A program made the translations under genes and the position numbers. From Pyrinomonadaceae bacterium (GTDB lineage Bacteria > Acidobacteriota > Blastocatellia > Pyrinomonadales > Pyrinomonadaceae), in the NCBI GenBank assembly GCA_019694395.1, contig JAIBCC010000005.1:124001-188000 (forward strand): 64,000 nt of DNA. The letters run 5' to 3'. This document shows, in pieces, positions 32,495 to 40,473 of this stretch; within the stretch, counting starts at the first letter, position 1; every line of letters starts with the position of its first letter. The notes beneath the pieces were generated by a model that was not told the DNA's origin, made no database searches, and saw only the letters and a program-made list of their open reading frames with translations.

Positions 32495-32511
32495 AAATTG
32501 GTATAACCTTT
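32495..32511. promoter_or_regulatory. GntR/UxuR-like operator O2
   Basis: AAATTGGTATAACCTTT: a GGT-N3-ACC palindrome. Its reverse complement AAAGGTTATACCAATTT matches O4 (AAAGGTTTAACCAATTT, 48430-48446) at 15 of 17 positions. Confidence 0.6.
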
Positions 32512-32542
32512 TCAAAATTTATCATAACCAATAATAATATTA

Positions 32543-33319
32543 ATGAGTTTTTCGGGATTAGAATTAAACGGGAAAACGGCTGTCGTTATCGGCGGAACTT
32601 CCGGCATTGGGCGTGCCATCGCGCACGGGTTGGCAGACGCGGGAGCAAATGTAGTTGCTTCTTCGAGGCGAGCGGAAGAAGTCGAAAAAACAGCGGTTGA
32701 GATTGAAGAAAAGCAGCGTCAGACTTTGCGCCTGACCTCCGATGTTGCCGACAGATCAACTTTGGAAAGCCTTTTAGCTGAATGTTTAAAGGCTTTCGGA
32801 CGGGTTGATATTTTGGTCAATTCAGCCGGTGTTACCAAAAGAACGCCGACGCTCGAAGTGCCGGAAGATGAATGGAATTGGATCATGGAAACCAATTTGA
32901 CCGGAACTTTACGCGCCTGTCAGGTTTTTGGCAAACAGATGATCGAACAAAAATACGGTCGCATCATCAACATCGCTTCCCTTTCAACTTTTGTTGCACT
33001 TTATGAAGTTGCGGCTTACGCGGCATCCAAAGCCGCTGTCGCCAGCTTGACCAAATCTTTAGCCATCGAATGGTCGCAACACGGAGTCAATGTCAACGCG
33101 ATTGCTCCGGGCGTTTTCAAAACCGCTTTGAACACTAAACTTTTAGAGGAAACCCAAAGAGGGCAAGAATTTTTGACCAGAACTCCGATGAAACGCTTTG
33201 GAAAAGTGGAAGAATTGGCTGGCGCAGCAGTGTTTTTAGCCTCGGATGCGGCAAGTTTTGTCAATGGCGAAGTGCTGGTAGTAGATGGCGGATTTTTGGC
33301 TTCAGGCGTAAATCAGTAG
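32543..33319 (+). CDS. SDR oxidoreductase, candidate uronate/aldonate dehydrogenase
   Basis: A 258-residue classical SDR: VIGGTSGIGRAIAHGLADAG (NAD(P) loop), DILVNSAG, catalytic Ser in NIASLST and YAASKAA (Tyr-x3-Lys), VDGGFLASG at the end. It resembles gluconate 5-dehydrogenase and 3-oxoacyl reductase SDRs. It is the first gene of the rightward arm under the promoter at 32461. Since no UxaB-type tagaturonate reductase is present, it may fill that step or act as a second diketo-deoxygluconate reductase. Both assignments are inferences from context. Confidence 0.8.
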   Translation: MSFSGLELNGKTAVVIGGTSGIGRAIAHGLADAGANVVASSRRAEEVEKTAVEIEEKQRQTLRLTSDVADRSTLESLLAECLKAFGRVDILVNSAGVTKRTPTLEVPEDEWNWIMETNLTGTLRACQVFGKQMIEQKYGRIINIASLSTFVALYEVAAYAASKAAVASLTKSLAIEWSQHGVNVNAIAPGVFKTALNTKLLEETQRGQEFLTRTPMKRFGKVEELAGAAVFLASDAASFVNGEVLVVDGGFLASGVNQ

Positions 33320-33435
33320 CTTTTTTACCGGATTATACGAATTTGTTAAAAACTTTAACAAAATACTAGAAATCAAAAAAGAATAATGATATTTTATAAG
33401 TCATAATTTCTTTTTGCGGTCATCATTTAAAATTT

Positions 33436-34548
33436 GTGAATGAATTAGAGGAAAAGACCGAGCGTCTTTTGCAAATGCTGAAAGGCGAAAATCTCGGCGG
33501 AGTTTTACTAAATTCCCAACATAATTTTGCGTGGCTGACTGGCGGGAAAAACAACGGCGTTGATTTGAGTCAGGCAAACGGCGTAAGTTCTTTGTTAATC
33601 AGAAATGACGGCAAACGTTTTTTAATCGCTAATAAAATTGAAATGCCGCGAATGTTAGCAGAAGAAGTGTCCGAAAAAGATTTTGAGCCGATTGAATTCG
33701 ATTGGCAAGCCGATAAAATCAACGGAAGTTTTGTTCCCGAAACTGCTCAGAAATTATTGGACGGAAAGCCTTTAGCGACCGACCTTTTTTACAATCCGAA
33801 TTTTCGCGTGGTCGAAGGATTAATCGCCAAATGCCGTTATCAACTGACGGCAAATGAAATTGAGCGATTCAGAAAGTTAGGCAAAGACGCAGGGCAAGTT
33901 TTAGGCGGGATTTTTGAAAAAATTGAAACAGGACAAACGGAAAAAGAAATAGCCAATGTTGTCAGATACGAACTTGGAAAATTCGGCATAAACTCAGTAG
34001 TGACATTAGTTGCGGCTGACGAGCGAATCAAAAATTTTCGTCATCCGATTCCAACCCAAAATGTCTGGAAAAAGAATTTGATGATTGTAGTTTGCGCCAA
34101 AAGAGACGGATTAATTGCTTCACTTTCGCGGATTTGTTCAGTCGGAAAACTTTCTGATGATTTGAGAAAAAGGACTGATGCGGTGGGGCAGGTTCACGCA
34201 AATATAATGCACGCCACGCGAATTGGCGCAACGGGAAAACAGATTTTTGAAGTGATTAAAAATGCTTATTCTGATGCCGGTTTTCAAGGCGAAGAAACCA
34301 AACATCATCAAGGCGGAGCAGCCGGATACAAAACGCGGGATTGGGTAGCGCATTCCGAATCAAGCGAACAAGTGCATTTGAATCAAGCTTTTGCCTTTAA
34401 TCCGAGTATTACCGGAACTAAATCGGAAGAAACCTTTTTAGTTACTGAAAACGGAATTGAAATAATCACGGCATCACCTGAGTTTCCGCAAATTTCAAAT
34501 GTGATTGATGGAATTGAATATTTAACTCCCGACATTTTGGTCATCTAA
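33436..34548 (+). CDS. M24-fold protein lacking metal ligands (pseudo-peptidase)
   Basis: A 370-residue protein with a creatinase-like N-terminal domain (LGGVLLNSQHNFAWLTGGKNN) and an M24-like C-terminal domain (EIERFRKLGKDAGQVLGGIFEKI, FRHPIPTQNVWKKNLMIVVCAK). The five metal-binding residues of aminopeptidase P are mostly missing: the Asp pair region reads VCAKRDGLIASLSRI, the His region HHQGGAAGYKT, the first Glu region FNPSITGTKSEETFLV. So it is likely not a metallopeptidase. It sits between the SDR and hexuronate transporter genes, suggesting a role with sugar acids. Start GTG 33436 has no clear Shine-Dalgarno. Function unknown. Confidence 0.8.
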   Translation: MNELEEKTERLLQMLKGENLGGVLLNSQHNFAWLTGGKNNGVDLSQANGVSSLLIRNDGKRFLIANKIEMPRMLAEEVSEKDFEPIEFDWQADKINGSFVPETAQKLLDGKPLATDLFYNPNFRVVEGLIAKCRYQLTANEIERFRKLGKDAGQVLGGIFEKIETGQTEKEIANVVRYELGKFGINSVVTLVAADERIKNFRHPIPTQNVWKKNLMIVVCAKRDGLIASLSRICSVGKLSDDLRKRTDAVGQVHANIMHATRIGATGKQIFEVIKNAYSDAGFQGEETKHHQGGAAGYKTRDWVAHSESSEQVHLNQAFAFNPSITGTKSEETFLVTENGIEIITASPEFPQISNVIDGIEYLTPDILVI

Positions 34549-34552
34549 AATT

Positions 34553-35905
34553 ATGGAAAATACAACCGCTAACGAAGTCCCGAAACCGAAGGGAAAAGTC
34601 CGTTGGATAATTTGTGCGTTATTGTTTTTTGCGGCTACCGTAAATTATATAGACAGACAAGTTATCGGAATCCTTAAACCAAGTCTTGCCGAAGAATTTA
34701 AGTGGACTGAGTCCGACTATGCCTGGATCGTTTTCTCATTCCAAACCGCTTATGCTATTGGATTGCTGTTTATCGGCAGTCTGATGGACAAGATCGGAAC
34801 AAAAAAAGGATTTTCATTATCGGTTTTTGTGTGGAGCATCGGGGCTTTGCTTCATGCCTGGGCAGTTCCGATTGGAGCGGCAGTAATTGGGATCGTTAGT
34901 GCTGTTTTTGGATGGCAAGCCGGAAGCTGGACGCTTGGGGCTTCCGTTGTCGGTTTTATCATTGCCCGTTTTATTTTAGGAATTGGCGAAGCCGGAAACT
35001 TTCCTGCTTCAATTAAAACCGTTGCCGAATGGTTTCCGAAAAAAGAGAGAGCTTTAGCGACCGGAATTTTTAATTCGGGAACAAATATCGGTGCGTTGGC
35101 AACTCCTTTAGCAGTTCCCTGGATTGCTTTGGTCTGGGGCTGGTATGAAGCATTTATCATTACCGGAGTTATCGGATTCATTTGGCTGATTTTTTGGGTT
35201 TTATTATACCGAACCCCCGAACAACATCCGAGTATCACCAAAGAAGAATACGACTACATTCAAAGCGATTTAGAAGAGCCGCAACCCAAAATTCCCTGGG
35301 CAAAATTGTTACCGCATCGTCAAACGTGGGCATTCGCTATCGGAAAGTTTTTGACCGATCCGATTTGGTGGGTTTATCTTTTCTGGCTGCCGGATTTCTT
35401 AAATAAACAATATGGATTGGATCTGAAAACTTTCGGAATTCCTATTGCTGTAATTTATATCATCGCAGATGGCGGAAGTATCGGCGGCGGATGGATCTCG
35501 GGATTTTTCATCAAACGCGGCTGGACTATTAACAAATCACGCAAAACTGCGATGTTGATTTGTGCTTTAGCGGTCATTCCGATTGTCATTGCCTCCATGA
35601 CTTCCAGTCTTTGGCTTTCGGTAATTTTAATCGGAATTGCGGCGGCAGCGCACCAAGGCTGGTCAGCCAATATTTTTACTACGGCATCTGATATGTTCCC
35701 GAAACAAGCTGTCGGTTCAGTCGTCGGTATCGGCGGAATGGCAGGCGCAGTCGGCGGAATGTTTATCTCAAAATTGGTCGGTTGGATTTTGGATGCAACC
35801 GGAAGCTATGTGCCAATTTTCATTATGGCGGCAACCGCATATTTAGTCGCGCTGGCGATTATTCATCTTTTAGCACCAAAATTAGAACCCGCTAAAATTG
35901 ATTAA
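34553..35905 (+). CDS. MFS hexuronate transporter, ExuT/GudP (ACS) family
   Basis: A 450-residue major facilitator with about 12 hydrophobic segments. The anion:cation symporter signatures are present: FAATVNYIDRQVIGILKPSL in TM1, SLMDKIGTKKGF in the loop between TM2 and TM3, and GIGEAGNFPASIKTVAEWFPKKERALATGIFNSGTN in the TM4-5 region (the ExuT/DgoT hallmark). It imports galacturonate or glucuronate by proton symport through the inner membrane. It begins 4 bp after the M24-like gene and precedes kdgK, consistent with uronate use. It is slightly longer than ExuT because of an insertion near residues 95-120. Confidence 0.92.
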   Translation: MENTTANEVPKPKGKVRWIICALLFFAATVNYIDRQVIGILKPSLAEEFKWTESDYAWIVFSFQTAYAIGLLFIGSLMDKIGTKKGFSLSVFVWSIGALLHAWAVPIGAAVIGIVSAVFGWQAGSWTLGASVVGFIIARFILGIGEAGNFPASIKTVAEWFPKKERALATGIFNSGTNIGALATPLAVPWIALVWGWYEAFIITGVIGFIWLIFWVLLYRTPEQHPSITKEEYDYIQSDLEEPQPKIPWAKLLPHRQTWAFAIGKFLTDPIWWVYLFWLPDFLNKQYGLDLKTFGIPIAVIYIIADGGSIGGGWISGFFIKRGWTINKSRKTAMLICALAVIPIVIASMTSSLWLSVILIGIAAAAHQGWSANIFTTASDMFPKQAVGSVVGIGGMAGAVGGMFISKLVGWILDATGSYVPIFIMAATAYLVALAIIHLLAPKLEPAKID

Positions 35906-35925
35906 AATAAATAACAGAAATCGTT

Positions 35926-35969
35926 TTGAAATATTAAGAAATAAAGGTATGATAACGATAACAGTTATC
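35926..35969 (+). promoter_or_regulatory. promoter and palindromic operator upstream of kdgK
   Basis: TTGAAA (35926-35931), 16 bp, TATGAT (35948-35953). A perfect palindrome GATAAC-A-GTTATC lies at 35957-35969, preceded by another GATAAC (35951-35956). The form fits a LacI-type operator overlapping the start of transcription. It would give kdgK and downstream genes an internal promoter. Confidence 0.55.
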
Positions 35970-36000
35970 TAACAATACAATAAAAGTTTGGGAAAAACCT

Positions 36001-37098
36001 ATGGGATTTGAAATAAAAAGCAAAGAAAATTGTAAATGGGATTTGGTTAGTTTGGGCGAAGTTATGCTGCGGCTTGATCCGGGCGACAAACGGATTCACA
36101 CTACGCGCAACTTTCAGGTTTGGGAAGGCGGCGGAGAATACAACGTGGCTCGCGGATTGAAACGGTGTTTCGGAATGAATACGGCGATTGTCACGGCTTT
36201 AGCCGATAATCCGGTTGGAAAATTGGTGCAAGACCTGATTTACCAGGGCGGTGTTGACCAATCACATCTGAAATGGGTGAAATATGACGGAGTTGGACGC
36301 ACAGTCCGCAACGGCATGAATTTTACCGAAGCCGGATTCGGCGTTCGTGGCGCATTAGGCTGTTCTGATCGCGGACATACCGCAGTTTCCCAACTAAAAC
36401 CGGGCGATATTGATTGGGAAAAAATCTTTGGCGAAGAAGGCGCACGCTGGCTTCACACGGGCGGAATTTTCTGCGCTTTGTCGGAAACTACACCCGATGT
36501 TGCCCGCGAAGCAATGCAAGTTGCCAAAAAATACGGAACGATTATTTCTTACGATTTGAACTACCGCGAATCGCTCTGGAAAGCAGTCGGCGGACAAGCC
36601 AAAGCGCAAGAAGTCAACAAAGATTTGGCTCAATACATTGACGTAATGATCGGCAACGAAGAAGATTTTACGGCATGTTTAGGTTTTGAAGTCGAAGGCT
36701 TAGACGAAAATCATTCAAAATTGGACGTTTCCAGCTTTCAAAAAATGATTGAAAAAGCGGTGGCGACCTATCCGAATTTCAAAGCGGTGGCAACAACTCT
36801 GCGAAATGCCAAAACCGCGAGCTTTAACGATTGGGGCGCGGTTTGCTACACCGACGGCAAATTGCATCAATCAATTATGCGTCCCGATCTGCAAATCTAT
36901 GACCGCGTGGGCGGCGGAGATTCATTCGCTTCGGGTTTGATTTACGGCTTTTTGACCGGAAAAGATGCTGAGTGGGCAGTCAACTGCGGAGCGGCTCACG
37001 GAGCTTTAGCGATGACAACTCCGGGCGATACGACCATGGTTTCGCTGGCTGAAGTCGAAAAAGTAATGAAAGGCGGCGGGGCGCGAGTCGCTCGCTAA
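36001..37098 (+). CDS. kdgK: 2-keto-3-deoxygluconate kinase (PfkB family)
   Basis: A 365-residue PfkB/ribokinase-fold kinase: DLVSLGEVMLRLDPGD start, GGGEYNVARGLKRCFG near residues 44-59 (PfkB signature 1 region), and the C-terminal DRVGGGDSFASGLIYGFL signature 2 with the catalytic Asp (GGGDSFASG). It phosphorylates 2-keto-3-deoxygluconate to KDPG in the cytoplasm. Immediately downstream is KDPG aldolase, which fixes its role. Longer than E. coli KdgK (309) because of insertions around residues 95-130 and 215-265. It has its own promoter and operator. Confidence 0.9.
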   Translation: MGFEIKSKENCKWDLVSLGEVMLRLDPGDKRIHTTRNFQVWEGGGEYNVARGLKRCFGMNTAIVTALADNPVGKLVQDLIYQGGVDQSHLKWVKYDGVGRTVRNGMNFTEAGFGVRGALGCSDRGHTAVSQLKPGDIDWEKIFGEEGARWLHTGGIFCALSETTPDVAREAMQVAKKYGTIISYDLNYRESLWKAVGGQAKAQEVNKDLAQYIDVMIGNEEDFTACLGFEVEGLDENHSKLDVSSFQKMIEKAVATYPNFKAVATTLRNAKTASFNDWGAVCYTDGKLHQSIMRPDLQIYDRVGGGDSFASGLIYGFLTGKDAEWAVNCGAAHGALAMTTPGDTTMVSLAEVEKVMKGGGARVAR

Positions 37099-37170
37099 AG
37101 TAAAAAGTAAAAAGTAAAAAGTAAAAAATTAGCCTGTATTTTTCGCGTCTTTTCGCGTTTTTCGCGGGCA
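37097..37170. repeat. AAAAAGT tandem heptamers plus TTTTCGCG half-element
   Basis: Immediately after the kdgK stop are about four TAAAAAG heptamers (37097-37130). They are followed by a second unit, TTTTTCGCGTC, TTTTCGCG and TTTTTCGCGGGCAAA (37138-37171), related to the arms at 37856-37887 and 55787-55801. The two repeat types are joined head to tail here and at 37829-37890. Confidence 0.65.
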
Positions 37171-37179
37171 AATAAACAG

Positions 37180-37830
37180 ATGAAAAGAGACGAAGTAATC
37201 AGAAAAATCAAAGAAATTGGAGTTGTTCCTGTGGTGCGGGCTAATTCTCCCGAAGAAGCAATGGCAGCGGTTGAAGCCATCAAAGCAGGCGGCGTTCCGA
37301 TCTTAGAAATTACAATGACTGTTCCCGGAGCAGTTAAAGTTATCGAACAATTAGCGGACAAATTTGGTGACGAAATCGTTCTCGGTGCGGGAACGGTTTT
37401 GGATGCCGAAACTGCTCGCGCTTGTATTTTGGCAGGAGCAACTTTTGTTGTCAGTCCGGCGTTAAATCTTGGCACGATTGAACTTTGCCGACGTTATGCC
37501 GTTCCAATTTGTCCGGGTGCATTGACTCCAACCGAAGTTGTCACCGCTTGGCAGGCAGGGGCGGATTTTGTCAAAGTTTTCCCGTGTTCAGCAATGGGCG
37601 GCGCAAGTTATATCAAAGGTTTGAAAGCCCCGCTTCCCCAAGTTGATTTGATTCCCACAGGCGGAGTTAATTTGAACACTGCTGCAGATTTTATCAAAGC
37701 CGGATCGAGTGCTTTGGGAATCGGTGCGGATTTAGTTGATTTGAAAGCCTTGCGCGAAGGAAATGCACAAAAAATCACCGATGCCGCAATACAATTTGTT
37801 CAAATCGTCAAAGACGCACGGGCGAAGTAA
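37180..37830 (+). CDS. eda: KDPG aldolase
   Basis: A 216-residue TIM-barrel class I aldolase. GVVPVVRA holds the phosphate/carboxylate Arg (Arg20), ILEITM the catalytic Glu43, and ADFVKVFPC the Schiff-base Lys132; GAGTV, CPGALTPTE and IPTGGV are also typical. It cleaves 2-keto-3-deoxy-6-phosphogluconate to pyruvate and glyceraldehyde 3-phosphate. It completes the path started by UxaA/KduD and KdgK. Length matches the family (about 210-215). The spacing on both sides is filled by intergenic repeats. Confidence 0.95.
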   Translation: MKRDEVIRKIKEIGVVPVVRANSPEEAMAAVEAIKAGGVPILEITMTVPGAVKVIEQLADKFGDEIVLGAGTVLDAETARACILAGATFVVSPALNLGTIELCRRYAVPICPGALTPTEVVTAWQAGADFVKVFPCSAMGGASYIKGLKAPLPQVDLIPTGGVNLNTAADFIKAGSSALGIGADLVDLKALREGNAQKITDAAIQFVQIVKDARAK

Positions 37831-37887
37831 AAGGGCAAAGGGTAAAAGGCAAAATTTTTCGTGTGTTTCGCATTTTTCGCGGGCAAA
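37829..37887. repeat. GTAAAAGGGCAAAGG repeat plus TTTCGC half-element
   Basis: The eda-kdgF gap repeats the arrangement after kdgK: an A-rich AAAAGG unit (AGTAAAAGGGCAAAGG, GTAAAAGGCAAAA), then TTTTTCGTGTG, TTTCGC and ATTTTTCGCGGGCAAA. It is not a separate gene. Confidence 0.6.
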
Positions 37888-37898
37888 TTTTCAAAAAT

Positions 37899-38237
37899 AT
37901 GTCAGTTTTATCGAATCAATACAATTGGGACGAAATCCCATTTGAAAAAGTTGGTGAAGGAATTGAACGGCAAATGATAGTCGGTGAAAAGATGATGATT
38001 TGCCGTCTTCGTTTTGCCCCGAACACGATTACACCTGCCCACGACCATCCGCACGAACAAATGACCATTGTCGAAAAAGGAAACGTTCTTTTCACTCTTG
38101 GCGAAGAACAAAAAGTTTTTCAGGCAGGCGATGTTCTCCATTTCCCTTCCAACTTTTGGCATGGCGCAACGATGCTTGACGAAGAAGTTATTTTGATTGA
38201 TATTTTCTCGCCGATTCGGGAAGATTTTTTGAAGTAA
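37899..38237 (+). CDS. kdgF: KdgF-like cupin, unsaturated uronate linearisation
   Basis: A 112-residue single cupin, the usual KdgF length, starting at ATG 37899 (an upstream ATG lies in the repeat). PAHDHPHEQM gives the His-x-His-x2-Glu metal ligands (His48, His50, with Glu53/Gln54) and NFWHGA the last His88. RLRFAPNTITP, GEEQKVFQAGDVLHFP and a DIFSPIREDFL ending match KdgF. KdgF opens 4,5-unsaturated galacturonate, released by pectate lyases and rhamnogalacturonyl hydrolases, to 5-keto-4-deoxyuronate. The next steps (isomerase, KduD) are encoded on the other arm. This links the lyases in the cluster to central metabolism. Confidence 0.9.
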   Translation: MSVLSNQYNWDEIPFEKVGEGIERQMIVGEKMMICRLRFAPNTITPAHDHPHEQMTIVEKGNVLFTLGEEQKVFQAGDVLHFPSNFWHGATMLDEEVILIDIFSPIREDFLK

Positions 38238-38244
38238 TTTTATA

Positions 38245-38351
38245 GGTTTTTGGTCTTTGGTTTTTGGTCTTTGCTATCTATTTTCAATAGTTTAGATGGA
38301 ATTCAATATTGATTTTCAAAAACAATAACCAAAGACCAAAAACCAAAGACC
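38245..38351. repeat. inverted GGTCTTTGGTTTTT element
   Basis: Left arm GGTTTTTGGTCTTTGG and TTTTTGGTCTTTG (38245-38273) is a heptamer-type repeat. Its reverse complement CAAAGACC, AAAAACCAAAGACC occupies 38330-38351, giving a perfect 22-bp stem (38252-38273 with 38330-38351) and a 56-nt loop. It sits directly before the lyase start codon at 38355. Confidence 0.75.
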
Positions 38352-38354
38352 ATT

Positions 38355-39833
38355 ATGAAACTTGTCCTATTTTTCCTACTTTTCCCAACTATACTTTTTG
38401 CCCAAACTAAACAAGAAGTTTTATCCGCAATGAAAAAAGCGACTGAGTTTTTTTCAACAAAAGCTTCGATTCACGGCGGATATGTCTGGAATATTTCCGA
38501 AGATTTTTCGCGTCATTACGGCGAAGTTCCGGCTCGAAATTCGCAAATTTGGGTGCAATCGGGAACGCCGATGGTCGGGATGACAATGTTGGACGCTTAC
38601 GAAGCGACTGGTGATAAATTTTATTTACAGGTTGCCGAGAAAGCTGCCGACGCTTTGGTTTTGGGACAAAGACCGACAGGCGGTTGGCATTATATGATTG
38701 ATTTTGAACCGAAAGGTGTTCAGGATTGGTATAAAAATCAGGCATCAAAATTCAAATGGGGAATGGAAGAACAGCGTTTTTTTAACGGCAACGCGACTTT
38801 TGACGACGGCAACTCACAATCCGCAACCCGTTTTCTGTTAAGACTTTACGTTACGACCAAAAATGAAAAATACAAACAACCTTTGCTCAAAGCTTTAAAT
38901 TTTATCCTAACTGCTCAATATCCGAACGGCGCATTTCCGCAAAGATTTCCGCTTCATTTCGATTACGTTCACGACGATTTCCCCGATTACACTTCCTATT
39001 ACACTTTGAATGACGGTGCGACCGTCACGGCGATTCAGGTTTTGGTTGATGCATATGATAATCTGCACGACAAAAAATATTGGGATGCGGCAAAACGGGC
39101 GGTAGATTTTTTGATCGCGGTTCAAGGTCCCGAAGATCAAGGGGGTTGGGCGGAGCAATATCACCCTGATACGATGCAGCCCGTCAAAGCTCGCACGCAC
39201 GAACCTGCCGGATTTGTTGTGAGGGAAAGTGAGCAGGTGATTGAAATGCTCGAAAAATTTTACAAAATGACTGGCGACCGCCGCTATTTGCGTCCGATTC
39301 CGCTTTGTTTGAATTGGTATGATCGCCTAAATAAAGAAGCAATAGAGTTCAAACGTCCACCTGCCCGATATTACGAACTTGGCACAAATTTGCCCGTTTA
39401 TGTGATTCGCACCAATGAAACCTACGAACACGGCTACGGAAAATATCTTTGGAGCCACACGCCGCAGGGTAATAATCAAGGTTCTTCAGGCGGTTGGGAC
39501 AGCTCGCAAGTTCGTCAGGTCGTCAGTGTCGAGCCAATCCGCAAAGAATATGAGCGTGTAAAATCGCTTGATGCCAAAACCGCCAGAGCCGAATATGAAA
39601 AACAGCGAAATTGGGGCGGCGATTCGCCAAGACCTGATACGGCAAATGTGGCAAATCCAATTAAAGCAATGGACAATCGCGGTGCGTGGATAACGGATTG
39701 CCGTGTTTTGAAATTAGACGCAAAAGAGAAAAACGGAATGAATTCGGGCGATTTTGAAATTATCAAAGGCTATTCAACCGGAGTTTTTGTCAGAAATGTT
39801 TCAATAATGACCGCGTTTGTAAAAGGAAAATAA
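38355..39833 (+). CDS. secreted PL10-like pectate lyase
   Basis: A 492-residue protein with signal peptide MKLVLFFLLFPTILFAQ. The (alpha/alpha)-toroid pattern of PL10 is visible: PNGAFPQRFP then YYTLNDGATVTAIQVL (compare GGFPQFFP...HITYNDDAM in the CE8-PL10 protein), WAEQYHPDTMQPVKARTHEPAGF and ELGTNLPVYVIRTNETY (compare AQHDEFTLEPAPARNFEP and EIPTNRPIFIGRDKV). It probably cleaves polygalacturonate by beta-elimination outside the cytoplasm. Sequence drift from classical PL10 (NDG, H-x-D-x3-Q-P) may mean a different uronan. The LamG gene follows after one base. Confidence 0.78.
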   Translation: MKLVLFFLLFPTILFAQTKQEVLSAMKKATEFFSTKASIHGGYVWNISEDFSRHYGEVPARNSQIWVQSGTPMVGMTMLDAYEATGDKFYLQVAEKAADALVLGQRPTGGWHYMIDFEPKGVQDWYKNQASKFKWGMEEQRFFNGNATFDDGNSQSATRFLLRLYVTTKNEKYKQPLLKALNFILTAQYPNGAFPQRFPLHFDYVHDDFPDYTSYYTLNDGATVTAIQVLVDAYDNLHDKKYWDAAKRAVDFLIAVQGPEDQGGWAEQYHPDTMQPVKARTHEPAGFVVRESEQVIEMLEKFYKMTGDRRYLRPIPLCLNWYDRLNKEAIEFKRPPARYYELGTNLPVYVIRTNETYEHGYGKYLWSHTPQGNNQGSSGGWDSSQVRQVVSVEPIRKEYERVKSLDAKTARAEYEKQRNWGGDSPRPDTANVANPIKAMDNRGAWITDCRVLKLDAKEKNGMNSGDFEIIKGYSTGVFVRNVSIMTAFVKGK

Positions 39834-39834
39834 G

Positions 39835-40470
39835 ATGAGAATTTTATCAATTATTTTGCTGACATTAGTTTCTCTGTTTGTTGTTTCTGCTCAATCAACC
39901 ACTTGGAAACTCAACAATTTAGAAAATATCGGCGGTCACAAAACTGAAGTTCTCGGCAATCCCAAACTTATCAAAGGCGCAATCGAATTTGACGGCGTTG
40001 ACGACGGGATTTTCCTTGATACAAACCCGATTGAAGGCTTTTCGACTTTTACGATTGAAGCCATTTTTCGTCCCGATGCTGATGGACAAAAAGAACAGCG
40101 TTGGTTTCATATCGAACAATATCCGACGGCGGAAGTTCGCGCCTTGATGGAAACCCGTTTGGTTGGAAATGAATGGTTCTTGGACACATTCTTGAAATCG
40201 GGCGACAATCGTTTGCCGCTTTTGGCTGAAAATTTCAAACATCCGATTGGCAAATGGTATCACGTTGCACTGGTTTACGACGGCAAAGTGATGAAACATT
40301 ATGTTGACGGAAAGCTCGAACTGAGCGGCGAAGTTGTTTTTAATCCGATGGGCAAAGGAAAAATTTCGTTCGGAGTTCGCCAAAACAAAGTTTATTGGTT
40401 CAAAGGTGCGATTAAAAAAGTTAGATTTACAAACAAGGCACTAAATCCCGATAGATTTATGAAAAAATAA
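39835..40470 (+). CDS. secreted LamG/concanavalin A-like domain protein
   Basis: A 211-residue protein with signal peptide (ILSIILLTLVSLFVVSAQ). The rest is one LamG_3-type beta-sandwich: IKGAIEFDGVDDGIFLD, FSTFTIEAIFRPDADG, WYHVALVYDGKVMKHYVDGKLELSG and IKKVRFTNKALNPDRF, the usual strand and loop pattern. It has no catalytic domain, so it may bind carbohydrate at the surface or in the periplasm. The start is one base after the lyase stop, so the genes are cotranslated. In a system without SusD it could help hold pectic oligosaccharides, an inference only. Confidence 0.82.
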   Translation: MRILSIILLTLVSLFVVSAQSTTWKLNNLENIGGHKTEVLGNPKLIKGAIEFDGVDDGIFLDTNPIEGFSTFTIEAIFRPDADGQKEQRWFHIEQYPTAEVRALMETRLVGNEWFLDTFLKSGDNRLPLLAENFKHPIGKWYHVALVYDGKVMKHYVDGKLELSGEVVFNPMGKGKISFGVRQNKVYWFKGAIKKVRFTNKALNPDRFMKK

Positions 40471-40473
40471 AAA

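Larger units (their letters stand above)
32323..32542. promoter_or_regulatory. divergent promoter/operator region of the pectin-catabolic arms
   Basis: This 220-bp gap separates the leftward NagB-like/uxaA operon from the rightward SDR/kdgK operon. It contains two GntR-like palindromes (32351-32366 and 32495-32511), a good rightward promoter (32461-32490) and A/T-rich sequence. No open reading frame of note is present. Confidence 0.7.
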
